Below, one piece after another: positions 24,355-33,088 of a DNA stretch of 64,000 nt; position 1 is the stretch's first letter; each line of letters starts with the position of its first letter. A program made the translations under genes and the position numbers. Location: contig JAXLYX010000007.1 of the NCBI GenBank assembly GCA_046351215.1, forward strand, positions 496,001 through 560,000, given 5' to 3'. The notes under the pieces were generated by a model. That model worked only from the letters and a program-made list of their open reading frames with translations, was not told the origin of the DNA and made no database searches. This DNA is from JAXLYX01 sp046351215 (GTDB lineage: Bacteria; Myxococcota_A; Polyangia; Polyangiales; Houyiibacteriaceae).

Positions 24355-27264
24355 TCACTCCCGCGACGAACGCGGTCGCCGCTTCGTCGCCTTCGGAGCC
24401 GCTTCCGGGCGCGACGGGCTCCCATCGACCCCGGGTGGCGTCGCGAGGTGCGCCAACGACGCGAGCCCCGTGAGGCGTGCCGCGATCGCCCTCCCCGTCG
24501 CGCTCGCCTCGACCGCCGCGACCGCCTCCGGCGTGCCCTCCGCCACGACGCGCCCGCCGTCCGGACCCCCGCCGGGGCCGAGATCGATCACGTGATCGGC
24601 AGCCAGGACCACGTCGAGGTGATGCTCGATCACGATCACGGTATGGCCCGCGGCGACGAGCTCGCGGAGCAGCGAGACGAGCACCTCGACGTCGACCGCG
24701 TGGAGCCCCGCCGTCGGCTCGTCGAGCACGTAGAGGGTCTTGCCCGAGCCGCGACGGCCGAGCTCGCGCGCGAGCTTGAGCCGCTGCGCCTCCCCGCCCG
24801 AGAGCGTGGTCGCGCTCCGTCCGAGCGCGAGGTATCCGAGCCCGACGCGCCGCATCGTCTCGAGCCGCTCCGAGATGGCCGGGTAGGCCTCGAAGAACGC
24901 GGCCGCATCGTCGATCGACATCGCGAGCACGTCCGCGATCGAGGCTCCTCGGAGCTTGATGTCGAGCGTGTCCCGATCGAAGCGGGTTCCGCCGCAGGCC
25001 TCGCAGACGACGAAGACGTCCGAGAGGAACCTGAGGTCGACGCGCACGAGGCCTTCGCCCTTGCACGTCTCGCAGCGTCCGCCTTTCACGTTCGGGCTGA
25101 AGCGCGTCTTGGCGTAGCCGCGCGATCGTGCCTCGGGAAGCGATGCGTACACGTCGCGCAAGAGCGCGAGGACCCCCGAATACGAAGCCGGATTCGATCG
25201 TGGAGTGCGTCCGATCGGCTCCGCGTCGATCGACACGATCCTCTCGAAGGCCTCGAGGCCGACGAGGTGCGCCGACACGCCCGGGGCAGAGGCTCCGTGC
25301 AGCACGTGGCGCGCCCACGGAACGAGCGTGTCGGAGACGAGGGACGACTTGCCGCTGCCGCTCACGCCCGTGACGCAGGTGAGCGCGCCCATGGGGAAGC
25401 CGACGTCGACGCTCCTCAGGTTGTGGGTCGACACGCCTCGCACCTCGAGGCGGGCGCCCCCGAGCCGACGGCGACGCGGGAGGCTCGCGGGTCGAGCGAG
25501 CCGGCGGAGGTAGGCTCCGGTCGGGGATTCCTCGATGCGGGCGACGTGTTCCACCGAACCCGCCGCGACGAGCCGACCGCCGCGCGGACCCGCTCCCGGC
25601 CCGAGCTCGACGAGGTGATCGGCCCTCGCGATCGCCTGGGCCTCGTGCTCGACCAGGATCACGGTGTTGCCCCGCTCGCGGAGGACGGAGAGCGTGTCGA
25701 GCAGCGCCCCGACGTCCTTCGGATGGAGGCCGGCGGTCGGCTCGTCGAGCACGTAGATCATGCCGACGAGACCGCCGCCGAGCTGGGCCGCGAGGCGGAT
25801 GCGCTGGAGCTCGCCGCTCGAGAGCGTCGGAGCTCCGCGATCGAGCGAGAGGTAGCCGAGGCCCACCTCGGCGAGGAACGCGAGGCGCGCCTCGATCTCG
25901 GCGAGGAGCGGCTTCGCGACGTCGGCGGCCCCACCGTCGGGGAGCGAAGCGACGAGTCGGGCGCGCGCACGCTCGACGGGGAGCGCGAGCAGCTCGCCGA
26001 GCGGGAGGTCCGAGAGGCGCACCGCGAGGGCCTCGGGGCGGAGGCGTGCGCCCGCACAGGCCACGCAGGGCCGGGCGTCGACGTAGGGGCCGAATTCGTC
26101 CTCGATCGCGTCCACGATCGACTCGGCGTCGGCCCCCTCCGCGTGACGTCGCTCGGTGGTCTCCCGCAGGCGTCGCTCGAGCCAGGGGATCACGCCCTCG
26201 AATCCGTCCGGACGAGCGCCCTCGCCCTCGAGGACACGGCGGCGCGTGGCGTCGTCGAGGGCGCCGAAGGGAGCGTCGACGTCGACCTCGCCCGCGAGCC
26301 GCTCGAGCATCCGTCGCAGCAGGCTCCCGTCCGCGCGACCGAAGGGGACGACGGCGCCACGACCGATCGACAGCGAGGGGTCGGGCACGATCCGCGCGGG
26401 CGAGAAGCCCCTCGTCTCGCCGAGACCGGAGCACGAAGGGCACGCGCCCTCCGGACCGTTCCAGGAGAAGAGCCTCGGGCTCGGGGACGGAACGGCCCGC
26501 CCACACCGGCTGCACTCGGGCGACTCGGCGTATGCGACGTCCTCCGCCTCCGGGGCTCCGACGATCACGCGGCCACCTCCGACGCGGTAGGCGAGCTCGA
26601 CGGCGTCGCGTACGCGGGCCCGCACGCCTTCCCGGAGCACGATGCGATCGATCACGACGTCGAGGTCGTGAGGCCCACTTCCCGGGAGCGCGTCGAGCTC
26701 GCCGAGATCGCGGGTCTCGCCGCGGAATCGCACGCGTGCGAACCCTTCGCGCCGGAGCTTCTCGAGCACGTCCCGCGCGTCGCCCGCGTGCGCGCGGAGC
26801 ACGGGCGCGAGCACGACGAGTCGGCTCCCCTCGCCGCGCGCGACGATGCGCTCCACGACGTCGGCGACGGGATGCCCGACGACCGGGATGGCGCACGACG
26901 GACAGTGCGGAACGCCGAGACGCCCGTAGAGCACGCGGACGGAATCGTGGATCTCCGTGAGGGAGCCGACCGTGGAGCGCGGGTTCCGCGAACCCGAGGC
27001 ACGACCGATCGCGAGCGTCGGGGAGAGGCCGGTGATCGAATCGACGTCCGGTGCGGCGACGCGGGCCACGACCTCGCGTGCGTGGGCCGAGAGCGATTGG
27101 AGGTACCGACGCTGGGCCTCGGCGTAGATCGTGTCGAACGCGAGCGAGGACTTGCCGCTGCCGCTCGGACCGGTGACGACGACGAGGGCCTCGCGAGGCA
27201 GCGAGACGTCCACGTCGCGGAGGTTGTGGACGCGCGCGCCGCGGACGACGATCTCGCGGATCAC
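24355..27264 (-). CDS. uvrA: UvrA excinuclease ATPase subunit (divergent)
   Basis: A 969-residue UvrA-family protein that scans DNA for lesions with UvrB in nucleotide excision repair. It has two ABC modules. The first Walker A is GPSGSGKSSLAFDTIYAEAQ and the first signature LSSGELQRIRLAAQ; the second are GVSGSGKSSLVSDTL and LSGGEAQRLKLAREL, with DEPTAGLH in both. The UvrB-binding region (about 118-250) is kept, as are the Cys pairs (CSRCG ... CPSC; CVACAG; CETCKGEG ... CEACGG) expected of the zinc modules. The C-terminal tail is basic. The LSSGE variation suggests a paralogue rather than the most conserved UvrA. The GTG start overlaps the pdxA stop (GTGA) with GGAG five bases upstream. Confidence 0.93.
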   Translation of the reverse strand: MIREIVVRGARVHNLRDVDVSLPREALVVVTGPSGSGKSSLAFDTIYAEAQRRYLQSLSAHAREVVARVAAPDVDSITGLSPTLAIGRASGSRNPRSTVGSLTEIHDSVRVLYGRLGVPHCPSCAIPVVGHPVADVVERIVARGEGSRLVVLAPVLRAHAGDARDVLEKLRREGFARVRFRGETRDLGELDALPGSGPHDLDVVIDRIVLREGVRARVRDAVELAYRVGGGRVIVGAPEAEDVAYAESPECSRCGRAVPSPSPRLFSWNGPEGACPSCSGLGETRGFSPARIVPDPSLSIGRGAVVPFGRADGSLLRRMLERLAGEVDVDAPFGALDDATRRRVLEGEGARPDGFEGVIPWLERRLRETTERRHAEGADAESIVDAIEDEFGPYVDARPCVACAGARLRPEALAVRLSDLPLGELLALPVERARARLVASLPDGGAADVAKPLLAEIEARLAFLAEVGLGYLSLDRGAPTLSSGELQRIRLAAQLGGGLVGMIYVLDEPTAGLHPKDVGALLDTLSVLRERGNTVILVEHEAQAIARADHLVELGPGAGPRGGRLVAAGSVEHVARIEESPTGAYLRRLARPASLPRRRRLGGARLEVRGVSTHNLRSVDVGFPMGALTCVTGVSGSGKSSLVSDTLVPWARHVLHGASAPGVSAHLVGLEAFERIVSIDAEPIGRTPRSNPASYSGVLALLRDVYASLPEARSRGYAKTRFSPNVKGGRCETCKGEGLVRVDLRFLSDVFVVCEACGGTRFDRDTLDIKLRGASIADVLAMSIDDAAAFFEAYPAISERLETMRRVGLGYLALGRSATTLSGGEAQRLKLARELGRRGSGKTLYVLDEPTAGLHAVDVEVLVSLLRELVAAGHTVIVIEHHLDVVLAADHVIDLGPGGGPDGGRVVAEGTPEAVAAVEASATGRAIAARLTGLASLAHLATPPGVDGSPSRPEAAPKATKRRPRSSRE

Positions 27265-28274
27265 GACCGCTCCGTGAGCCTCTGCGCCATGCGGATCGCG
27301 GCGACCATGCCGTGCTCTTCGGCGGTCCCGTCGCGCGCGGCGTCGTAGGCCACGCCGTGGTCGACGCTCGTCCGGACGAAGGGCAGGCCCCACGTCACGT
27401 TCACGGCATCGCCCCAGTCGAGGAGCTTCGACGCGATCGTCGCCTGATCGTGGAGCATGGCGACCACCGCGTCGACCGAGCCGCTCGCCGCCATGCGGAA
27501 GACGGCCTCGGCGGGCCGCGGTCCCACGAGGACCACGCGACCGTCCGAGAACGGGCGCTCGGCGCGCATCGACTCGAGGACGGGAGCGACGATCCGGAGC
27601 TCCTCGTCCCCGAAGAGACCGCCTTCGCCGGCGTGGGGGTTCAGGCCCGCGACGTGGAGGCTCGGAGCCCGACCGGTCCCTGGCTCGACGAGGCGGAGGA
27701 GCGCGTCGGCCATGTGCCCGACGGTCCTCCGGACACGCGCCTCGGTGATGGCCGCCGGGGCGTCCGCGATGGCGAGGTGTGTCGTGACCAACGCCACGCG
27801 CAGACGCGGGCCGAGGAACATCATCGTCACGTCGTCGGCCCGGAGGCCGGCCGCGAGCGCGAGGTGCTCGGTCTGCCCCACGAACTTCGTGCCGGAGGCC
27901 GTGATGGCCTCCTTGCTCGTCGGCCCCGTGACGATCGCGCGCGCGGAGCCACGGCGGACGGCAGCCGCGGCGGCGTCCAGGATCGCGAGCTGGATGCGCC
28001 CCCCGTCGGCCGTCGGGCGACGCGCCGCGATCACCGCCTCGGGCCAGGGGTCGAGGGGCACGATGCCCACCTCGCCCGCGACGAGCGTGCCTTCGTCCCC
28101 CGGCGCCACCACGCGCGCCGAGAGCCCTTCGTCCCGGAACCGACCGAGCAGGTGGACCGGATCCCCGTAGACGAGCGCCCGATCGCGGCCGAGGGCCCGC
28201 GCGAGCGCCCTGCCCGTCACGATCGGACCGACCCCGGCGGGGTCCCCGACCGCGATGGCGAGCGGCGCGCTCAT
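27261..28274 (-). CDS. pdxA: 4-hydroxythreonine-4-phosphate dehydrogenase PdxA
   Basis: A 337-residue enzyme of normal family length. It oxidises 4-phosphohydroxy-L-threonine with NAD in the DXP-dependent pyridoxal phosphate pathway. Motifs seen: VGDPAGVGPIVTGRAL at the N-terminus, GPTSKEAI, the metal-binding His in TKFVGQTEHLA, THLAIADAPAAIT and MLHDQATIASKLL, and GLPFVRTSVDHGVAYDAA. HDQA replaces the usual HDQG. ATG 28274 overlaps the upstream response-regulator stop (ATGA) and its own stop overlaps the uvrA start, so the three genes are translationally coupled. Confidence 0.95.
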   Translation of the reverse strand: MSAPLAIAVGDPAGVGPIVTGRALARALGRDRALVYGDPVHLLGRFRDEGLSARVVAPGDEGTLVAGEVGIVPLDPWPEAVIAARRPTADGGRIQLAILDAAAAAVRRGSARAIVTGPTSKEAITASGTKFVGQTEHLALAAGLRADDVTMMFLGPRLRVALVTTHLAIADAPAAITEARVRRTVGHMADALLRLVEPGTGRAPSLHVAGLNPHAGEGGLFGDEELRIVAPVLESMRAERPFSDGRVVLVGPRPAEAVFRMAASGSVDAVVAMLHDQATIASKLLDWGDAVNVTWGLPFVRTSVDHGVAYDAARDGTAEEHGMVAAIRMAQRLTERS

Positions 28275-28948
28275 GGGGTCTTCATCTTGTAGCCGACGCC
28301 GCGGACCGTCTCGAGGCAGTTGATCGCGTTGCCGAGCTTCATGCGCAGGCGGCGCACGTGGATGTCGACCGTCCGGCTCGACCCGTAGTAGTCGACGCCC
28401 CACACGCGCTCGAGGAGCTGCTGGCGGGAGTACACGCGCCCGCGGTTCTGCGAGAGGAAGCGGAGCAGCGCGAATTCCTGCTGCGTCAGCTGCACGGGCC
28501 GGCCGTCGAGCAGGACCTCGTGCGCGGCGAGGTCGATGCAGAGCGTGCCCATCTTCACGCGTTCCTGCCCGGCGAACTCGCTGCGTCGCCACTCCACGCG
28601 ACGGATGCGCATGTAGAGCTCGACCGGCACGTACGGCACGAGGACGAAGTCGTCGAAGCCGTCGCCGGGATCGAGCCGCGTCACCGCGCCGACGGAGACG
28701 CAGAGGAGGATCGGCACCTCCACGAGCGGACGGGCCGCACGCAGACGCACGAGGGCCGCGCGGCCCGCGTCGACCTGATCGAGCGCCTCGACGAGGACGA
28801 CCGTCGGAGGGTCGTCGTGCATCTCGCTATCGTCGAACGATTCCCAGAGGTTGCGCGTGCGGACACGACATCCGAGCTCACGTAGCGCGGCAGCGGCACC
28901 GTCTTCGCGCTCCAACAGCCCTTCGGGCCCGACGACGAGGATCCACAT
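28271..28948 (-). CDS. OmpR/PhoB-type response regulator with degenerate receiver
   Basis: A 225-residue protein: receiver-like domain 1-120 and a winged-helix OmpR DNA-binding domain 130-225 (LTQQEFALLRFLSQNRGRVY, ERVWGVDYYGSSRTVDIHVR, VRGVGYKMK). The receiver is atypical. The acidic pair after beta1 is Gly-Pro (VVGPEG), the phospho-acceptor position is Glu54 (VVLVEA) and the conserved Lys is Val104 (FVLVPY). It is therefore unlikely to be switched by ordinary aspartyl phosphorylation and may be constitutively active or ligand-controlled. It heads the coupled operon with pdxA and uvrA. No kinase gene is adjacent. Confidence 0.9.
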   Translation of the reverse strand: MWILVVGPEGLLEREDGAAAALRELGCRVRTRNLWESFDDSEMHDDPPTVVLVEALDQVDAGRAALVRLRAARPLVEVPILLCVSVGAVTRLDPGDGFDDFVLVPYVPVELYMRIRRVEWRRSEFAGQERVKMGTLCIDLAAHEVLLDGRPVQLTQQEFALLRFLSQNRGRVYSRQQLLERVWGVDYYGSSRTVDIHVRRLRMKLGNAINCLETVRGVGYKMKTP

Positions 28949-29036
28949 CGGATGGCACGACCTCAATCTGGGGGTGCGAGAGCCTACGCTCCCGGGGAGG
29001 GCGACGCAACGCGAGGACGCGAAGGAATCCCGATGC

Positions 29037-29066
29037 TTGACCGTTCGCCCGACCGCCGTGGATACT
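29037..29066 (+). promoter_or_regulatory. Promoter for the GAF-domain gene
   Basis: TTGACC (29037-29042), an 18-base spacer and GATACT (29061-29066), about 55 bases before the preferred GTG start at 29127. Confidence 0.45.
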
Positions 29067-29126
29067 CCTCGCGAGCGCGCGCCGTCGCGTGCGCCGGGGA
29101 AAGAGGGCGAGGCGGAGGACGTGAGC

Positions 29127-30632
29127 GTGAAGCGCTGGAAGCTCGTGGTGACGGAGCTCGGCAGCCACACCGCGATCGCCGAGGCGACGGTGGACGCCCC
29201 GAACTGGATGGCTGCGTTCAAGATGGCGCGCGGCCGCATCGGAGAGCCCGAGACGATCCCGATCGGCGGCAGCTGCACGGTCGCGCCCGACGGGCGCGTC
29301 AACGTCCTCGATCCGCAGCGGCGGCGCGGCTACATCCTCTCCCCCGTGGGTGACGTTCCCGCGGTCGCACCGGGTCCGGCGTCGCCGGCACAGCCCGCGA
29401 TGCCGCCCGCGGCCGCGCCGACGGCCGAGCCCCCGAAGCGTCCGCGCCCGAAGACGATGGCGTACATCCCGGACGCCATGGTCCCTCCGGTCGCGCCGCC
29501 GGTCGCCGAGCCCTCGAAGGTGCCCAAGAAGACGATGGCCTACCTGCCGGGGCAGATGGGTCTCCCGCCCGTCGCCCCGCGCGAGGTCCCGGTCGGCGCT
29601 CCGCCGGCGCCGATGCCGCCTCCGGCACAGCTCGCGCCGGCCCCCCCTCCGATCGCGCCCGTCGCGCCCGTCGCGGCCCCGCCGATGCCTGCGTGGCCCG
29701 TGGTGGGATCCGCACCGGCGGCCGCTCCGCAGCCGTACGTTCCGCCTGCGCCGCCCGTCGCAGCTCCCCAGCCTCCGGTCGCGCGCACGGGACCGACCCT
29801 TCTCGGGGAGCGCTCGGTGCCGCCGACCGAGGACTCGCCCGTCCACTACCACGAGCGCTCGCTCGAGGCGCCACGAGACCTCGGACCGCAGGACCTCGAG
29901 ACGCTCGTCCGTGCGCAGCTCGACGACGTCCGGCGCACGATCACGAGCGATCCCTCGGGTCATTTCGTCCGGGTCCTCGTCCATGGCGCGGGCTCCGCCG
30001 GACAGGGCGACCCGCTCGTCGTCGGCCAGTGGAAGGGATGGCGCGACGAGACGAGCGTGCAGTTCCCTGCGGCCGCCCAGTCGATCGAGCTGACGCTCGA
30101 GGCCGAGCCGGAGGAGAGCTATCCCGCGGCCGCCGACGATTCGCGCCTCGCCACGGTGCTCGAGGCGTTCGACGACATCTGGTTCCTCGCCTCGCCCGCG
30201 GCGGGCCTCGAATTCACGGCGCGGCTGCTCGAGGAGCTCTTCGCGGACGTGCTCATCGTCGCGGCGGTCCGCGAAGCGGGCTCGACGGCGGACTTCCACG
30301 TCGGCAGCACGCGCGGTGGCGCGGAGGTCGCGTCGATCCCCGATCGCCTTCCGAACGAGGGGCTCGTCGGTCTCGCAGCGGCCCATCCCGGCCGGGCGAT
30401 CGCCGTGCTCGACGCGAACCGCGACCCGCGTCATCGCCCCGCGGCCGACGGCCACGACGGTGGCCCCTACCTCGCGGTCGCTGCCGCGCACGGAGGTGCC
30501 GTGCTCGGCGTCCTCCGCCTCACGCGCGATCCCGGCAAGGCGCCGTTCAGCGCGTCGGACGCCGACCTCGTACGCTGCGCGGCCGACCGTCTCGCGGCGT
30601 TCCTGCGCAGCCGCGGCACGCACCTCGATTGA
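29127..30632 (+). CDS. GAF-like domain protein with Pro-rich linker and repeated KTMAY motifs
   Basis: A 501-residue protein. Residues 1-75 are a small globular domain (KRWKLVVTELGSHTAIAEAT ... ILSPVGDV). A proline/alanine-rich linker of about 150 residues follows, with two copies of a KTMAY(I/L)P(D/G)xM motif. The C-terminal 240 residues contain a GAF-like domain (LATVLEAFDDIWFLASPAAG, ADVLIVAAVREAG, GLVGLAAAHPGRAIAVLDA, LAVAAAHGGAVLGVLRLTRD). GTG 29127 has GGAGG eight bases upstream; GTG 29121 is too close. Divergent from the atypical response regulator. It may be a cytoplasmic signalling protein whose linker threonines are kinase targets; this is inference. Confidence 0.75.
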   Translation: MKRWKLVVTELGSHTAIAEATVDAPNWMAAFKMARGRIGEPETIPIGGSCTVAPDGRVNVLDPQRRRGYILSPVGDVPAVAPGPASPAQPAMPPAAAPTAEPPKRPRPKTMAYIPDAMVPPVAPPVAEPSKVPKKTMAYLPGQMGLPPVAPREVPVGAPPAPMPPPAQLAPAPPPIAPVAPVAAPPMPAWPVVGSAPAAAPQPYVPPAPPVAAPQPPVARTGPTLLGERSVPPTEDSPVHYHERSLEAPRDLGPQDLETLVRAQLDDVRRTITSDPSGHFVRVLVHGAGSAGQGDPLVVGQWKGWRDETSVQFPAAAQSIELTLEAEPEESYPAAADDSRLATVLEAFDDIWFLASPAAGLEFTARLLEELFADVLIVAAVREAGSTADFHVGSTRGGAEVASIPDRLPNEGLVGLAAAHPGRAIAVLDANRDPRHRPAADGHDGGPYLAVAAAHGGAVLGVLRLTRDPGKAPFSASDADLVRCAADRLAAFLRSRGTHLD

Positions 30633-30698
30633 AGCGTCCCGCACCCTCGCTCGGGTCTGGCGCGCCTCGCGTCCCGAGGGACGCTGGGACGCCGCGGC

Positions 30699-31223
30699 TC
30701 AATGCCCGAGCAGATCCTCGACGATGCGCTCGAGCTCGCGTGCGTCGCGCGCCCGGAAGCCGCGCTTCACGTGCCGCACGACGCCGTTGCGATCGACGAA
30801 GTACGACGAGGGCATGGTCGAGGGCTGGTAGCGATCCGCGACCACGTGGCGAGCGTCGTGCACGACGGGGAAGTGCACCGGCGCCCGCGTGAGGAAGTCG
30901 CGCATGTTGCGGAGCTCGCGGTCGACGTTCACCCCGACCACGACGAGGCCGCGCTCGCGATACCGGCCGTACAGGCGATCGAGGACCGGCAGCTCGTCCC
31001 GGCAGGGCGCGCACCAGGAGGCCCAGAAATCGACGACGACGACCTTCCCGCGGAGGTCGGCCATGCGGACCGCCGAGCCACGCGTGTCCTCGAGGCCGAT
31101 CTCGGGGGCTCGCGCGCCCGACTCGAGACCCGCCGCCGACGCGGCCAGGAGCAGGACGAACGAGGCCGCGAGCACGGCGAGCCCGCGGGAGCGGCGTTCG
31201 GGGCGGTCGCGGGTCTCGATCAT
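30699..31223 (-). CDS. TlpA/ResA-like thiol-disulfide oxidoreductase
   Basis: A 174-residue AhpC/TSA-Redoxin-type thioredoxin fold with an N-terminal signal or anchor (AVLAASFVLLLAASAAG). The active site is WCAPC within VVVDFWASWCAPCRDELPVL, with the cis-Pro in TMPSSYFVDRNGVVRH. Such proteins reduce periplasmic disulfides, often for cytochrome c maturation. Its ATG overlaps the stop of the upstream DsbA-like gene (ATGA), so the two redox proteins are co-translated. Confidence 0.9.
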   Translation of the reverse strand: MIETRDRPERRSRGLAVLAASFVLLLAASAAGLESGARAPEIGLEDTRGSAVRMADLRGKVVVVDFWASWCAPCRDELPVLDRLYGRYRERGLVVVGVNVDRELRNMRDFLTRAPVHFPVVHDARHVVADRYQPSTMPSSYFVDRNGVVRHVKRGFRARDARELERIVEDLLGH

Positions 31224-32125
31224 TGCTCCAGCTCCTCGCGGATGTACGCGCGGAGCGGCTCGAGCTCGGGCGGCTCCTCGTACTTGCGCCGGTTGATGAA
31301 GATCGTCGGAGTCGCGTCCACGCCGACCCGACGGCCTTCGGCCACGTTCGCTAGGACGCGCTCGCGGAGCGATTGATTCTCGACGAGGTCGTGCTCGAAG
31401 CGCTCCATGTCGAGACCGATCTGTCGGGCGTACGAGGCGAGGTCCTGCGTCTCGAGGGCATCCTGGTGCTCGAAGAGGAGCTCGTGCATCTCCCAGAACT
31501 TGCCCTGCGCCTGCGCGCACGCCGCCGCGAGCGCCGCGTTGGCGGCATGCTCGTGCGTGCGCAGCGGATAGAACATGTGGACGAGCCGGACGCGACCATC
31601 GAATTCCCGCACGATCTGATCGAGCACCGGCCGGGCCGCCCGGCAGTGCGGGCACTCGTAGTCGCTGAATTCGACGATGGTGACCGCCGCCATCGGCGCC
31701 CCGAGCACGGGCGCGCCTTCGATGTCCACGTCCACCTCGGTGTTCCGGCCGTATCGGGCCTGGAACATCGGACGGATCTCGCTCTCCGTGTACCCCTCGC
31801 CGGCGAGGCGCGCGAGGTAGCGAGCCGCGGGCACGCAGCGCCGGCAGGTCCGGTTCTCGGAGACGCAGCGGGCGACGCTCACGGGCTCGCCGCAGGGCGA
31901 GAGGAGGTCGTTCGCCAACGTCACCCAGCGGCGTTTCTCGGCGGCGCCGAGGCCGGACACGTCCACCTGCGGAAGGCTCTCGATGCGCGGCCCCGTGCTC
32001 GCCGGCGCCGGATCGGAGGTCGACGGACGCTCCGAGGAACGGGCGTCGCGACCACGGTCCTGACCACACCCGGAAACGGCGAGCAGCACGACCAAGAGGA
32101 AGGCGGAATGGCGCATCGAGGTCAT
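31220..32125 (-). CDS. DsbA-family lipoprotein with extra Cys-rich (CcmH-like) N-terminal segment
   Basis: A 301-residue lipoprotein (AFLLVVLLAVSGC). Residues 60-125 carry a four-Cys segment (SPCGEPVSVARC, NRTCRRCVPAARYLARLAGE) ending GYTESEIRPMFQARYG, which resembles the C-x-x-C ... G-x-S-x-x-E-I-x-x-x-x-x-x-R-Y-G region of CcmH. Residues 135-300 form a thioredoxin-like DsbA domain with the active site CPHC (FSDYECPHCRAARPVLDQIV) and the cis-Pro region GVDATPTIFINRRKYE. It probably acts in periplasmic thiol exchange with the coupled TlpA-like protein. The choice between ATG 32125 and 32116 is uncertain. Confidence 0.88.
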   Translation of the reverse strand: MTSMRHSAFLLVVLLAVSGCGQDRGRDARSSERPSTSDPAPASTGPRIESLPQVDVSGLGAAEKRRWVTLANDLLSPCGEPVSVARCVSENRTCRRCVPAARYLARLAGEGYTESEIRPMFQARYGRNTEVDVDIEGAPVLGAPMAAVTIVEFSDYECPHCRAARPVLDQIVREFDGRVRLVHMFYPLRTHEHAANAALAAACAQAQGKFWEMHELLFEHQDALETQDLASYARQIGLDMERFEHDLVENQSLRERVLANVAEGRRVGVDATPTIFINRRKYEEPPELEPLRAYIREELEQ

Positions 32126-32216
32126 CACGGCGCGGAGCCTAGCAGATCCCGTATCGACGCACGGGCAGGCGTGCGATCGCCCCTCGGACGCCATCGGCAC
32201 GCCCCTCCCGCGCGGC

Positions 32217-32471
32217 TCAGGACTCGCTGTAGGTGACCAGCTGGTTGCGGACGAGGTCCTCGTTGATGCCGGTCCGGATGTACTCCCGGAGGCAGTCGGC
32301 GAGCGTGATCATCAGGTCGTCGACGCCTTCCTCCTCGATGAGCTTCGAGAGCAGGGCACGCGCCTCCCGGCTGTCCTCGTCCCGCAGCAGCCGCCGGACC
32401 TCCTCGATGCTGATCGCACCCTGGAAGTCGATGTAGGCGTTCTCGAGGAGATAGCGCGCGAGCTCGTTCAC
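32217..32471 (-). CDS. Small conserved cytoplasmic protein
   Basis: An 84-residue acidic helical protein (NELARYLLENAYIDFQGAIS, EEVRRLLRDEDSREARALLS, LREYIRTGINEDLVRNQLV). The GTG start at 32471 has GGAGG seven bases upstream. No family is recognised. It lies between the DsbA-like gene and the rnpB terminator and is probably transcribed from its own short upstream region. Confidence 0.7.
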   Translation of the reverse strand: MNELARYLLENAYIDFQGAISIEEVRRLLRDEDSREARALLSKLIEEEGVDDLMITLADCLREYIRTGINEDLVRNQLVTYSES

Positions 32472-32573
32472 CGGAGGACCTCCGAAGCCATGCGTTCGAC
32501 ACAGCAAGTGTCGCGGACCTTTGTAGTCGGCCGCCGAAGCGCGAGGCAACAGAAACCCGACTGGAGGGAAAAC

Positions 32574-32607
32574 GCCCGACGCCCCGCTTCATTTCGAAGC
32601 GAGGCGC
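32574..32607 (-). terminator. rnpB terminator
   Basis: On the minus strand a stem of about eleven pairs (CGCCTCGCTTC / GAAGCGGGGCG, with a G-U pair) and a five-base loop lies just after the RNase P RNA, followed shortly by GCGTTTT. Confidence 0.75.
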
Positions 32608-32614
32608 CGTTCGG

Positions 32615-33000
32615 TCGAAGGGTCCGTAAGCCGAGTTCTGTGTCCCGCTCCCGTCGCCGGAGGCGGGCTGGCGATCATTCATCTAGGCTCCCCGTCACCG
32701 AGGAGCTCGAGCAACACACCCGGAAGCTCGGGCGGGCCGCCCTCGAACGCTTCCCTATTCGGTCTTGCTCCGGATGGGGTTTGCCTTGCGACCTCCGTTG
32801 CCGGAGGCCCGGTGAGCTCTTACCTCGCCTTTTCACCCTTACCGGGCCCCCTCGCGGGAGCACGGCGGTTCGTTCTCTGTGGCACTGTCCTCGGGGTCGC
32901 CCCCACCAGGCGTTACCTGGCACCCTGCCCTGCGGAGCTCGGACTTTCCTCCCGCAGTGGTCTCGCGACCGCCTGCCGGCGACCGCCTGGACCGCTTCGA
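32615..33000 (-). ncRNA. rnpB: RNase P RNA (bacterial type A)
   Basis: About 386 nt. On the minus strand it shows the universal RNase P core: GAGGAAAGTCCGAGCTCC, CAGGGCAGGGTGCCAGGTAA, CGCCTGG, AGTGCCACAGAGAACG and, near the 3' end, ACAGAACTCGGCTTAC. The ends were set from the P1 helix: 5' TCGAAGcGGTCC pairs with 3' GGACCcTTCGA. It processes the 5' ends of tRNA precursors. A promoter lies just upstream and a terminator just downstream, so it is an independent unit. Confidence 0.97.
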
Positions 33001-33007
33001 CGCCGTA

Positions 33008-33036
33008 CGGATACGGATCCCGGGCGGCTCGCGCAA
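33008..33036 (-). promoter_or_regulatory. rnpB promoter
   Basis: Minus strand: TTGCGC (33036-33031), 17-base spacer, TATCCG (33013-33008). The predicted transcription start coincides with the first base of the P1 helix at about 33000. Confidence 0.55.
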
Positions 33037-33054
33037 GCAGGGACTTCCCGATGC

Positions 33055-33082
33055 TTGACCGCATGCGGGGGGTGGGTAGCCT
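33055..33082 (+). promoter_or_regulatory. Leaderless-type promoter of the SUMF1-like lipoprotein gene
   Basis: TTGACC (33055-33060), 16-base spacer and TAGCCT (33077-33082), then only six bases to the GTG start at 33089. There is no Shine-Dalgarno. Confidence 0.5.
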
Positions 33083-33088
33083 CCCGGC

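Noticed and set aside
24284..27348. Long frames on both strands overlapping uvrA
   Set aside because: The UvrA frame contains every expected Walker, signature and zinc motif; the others are Arg-rich shadows.
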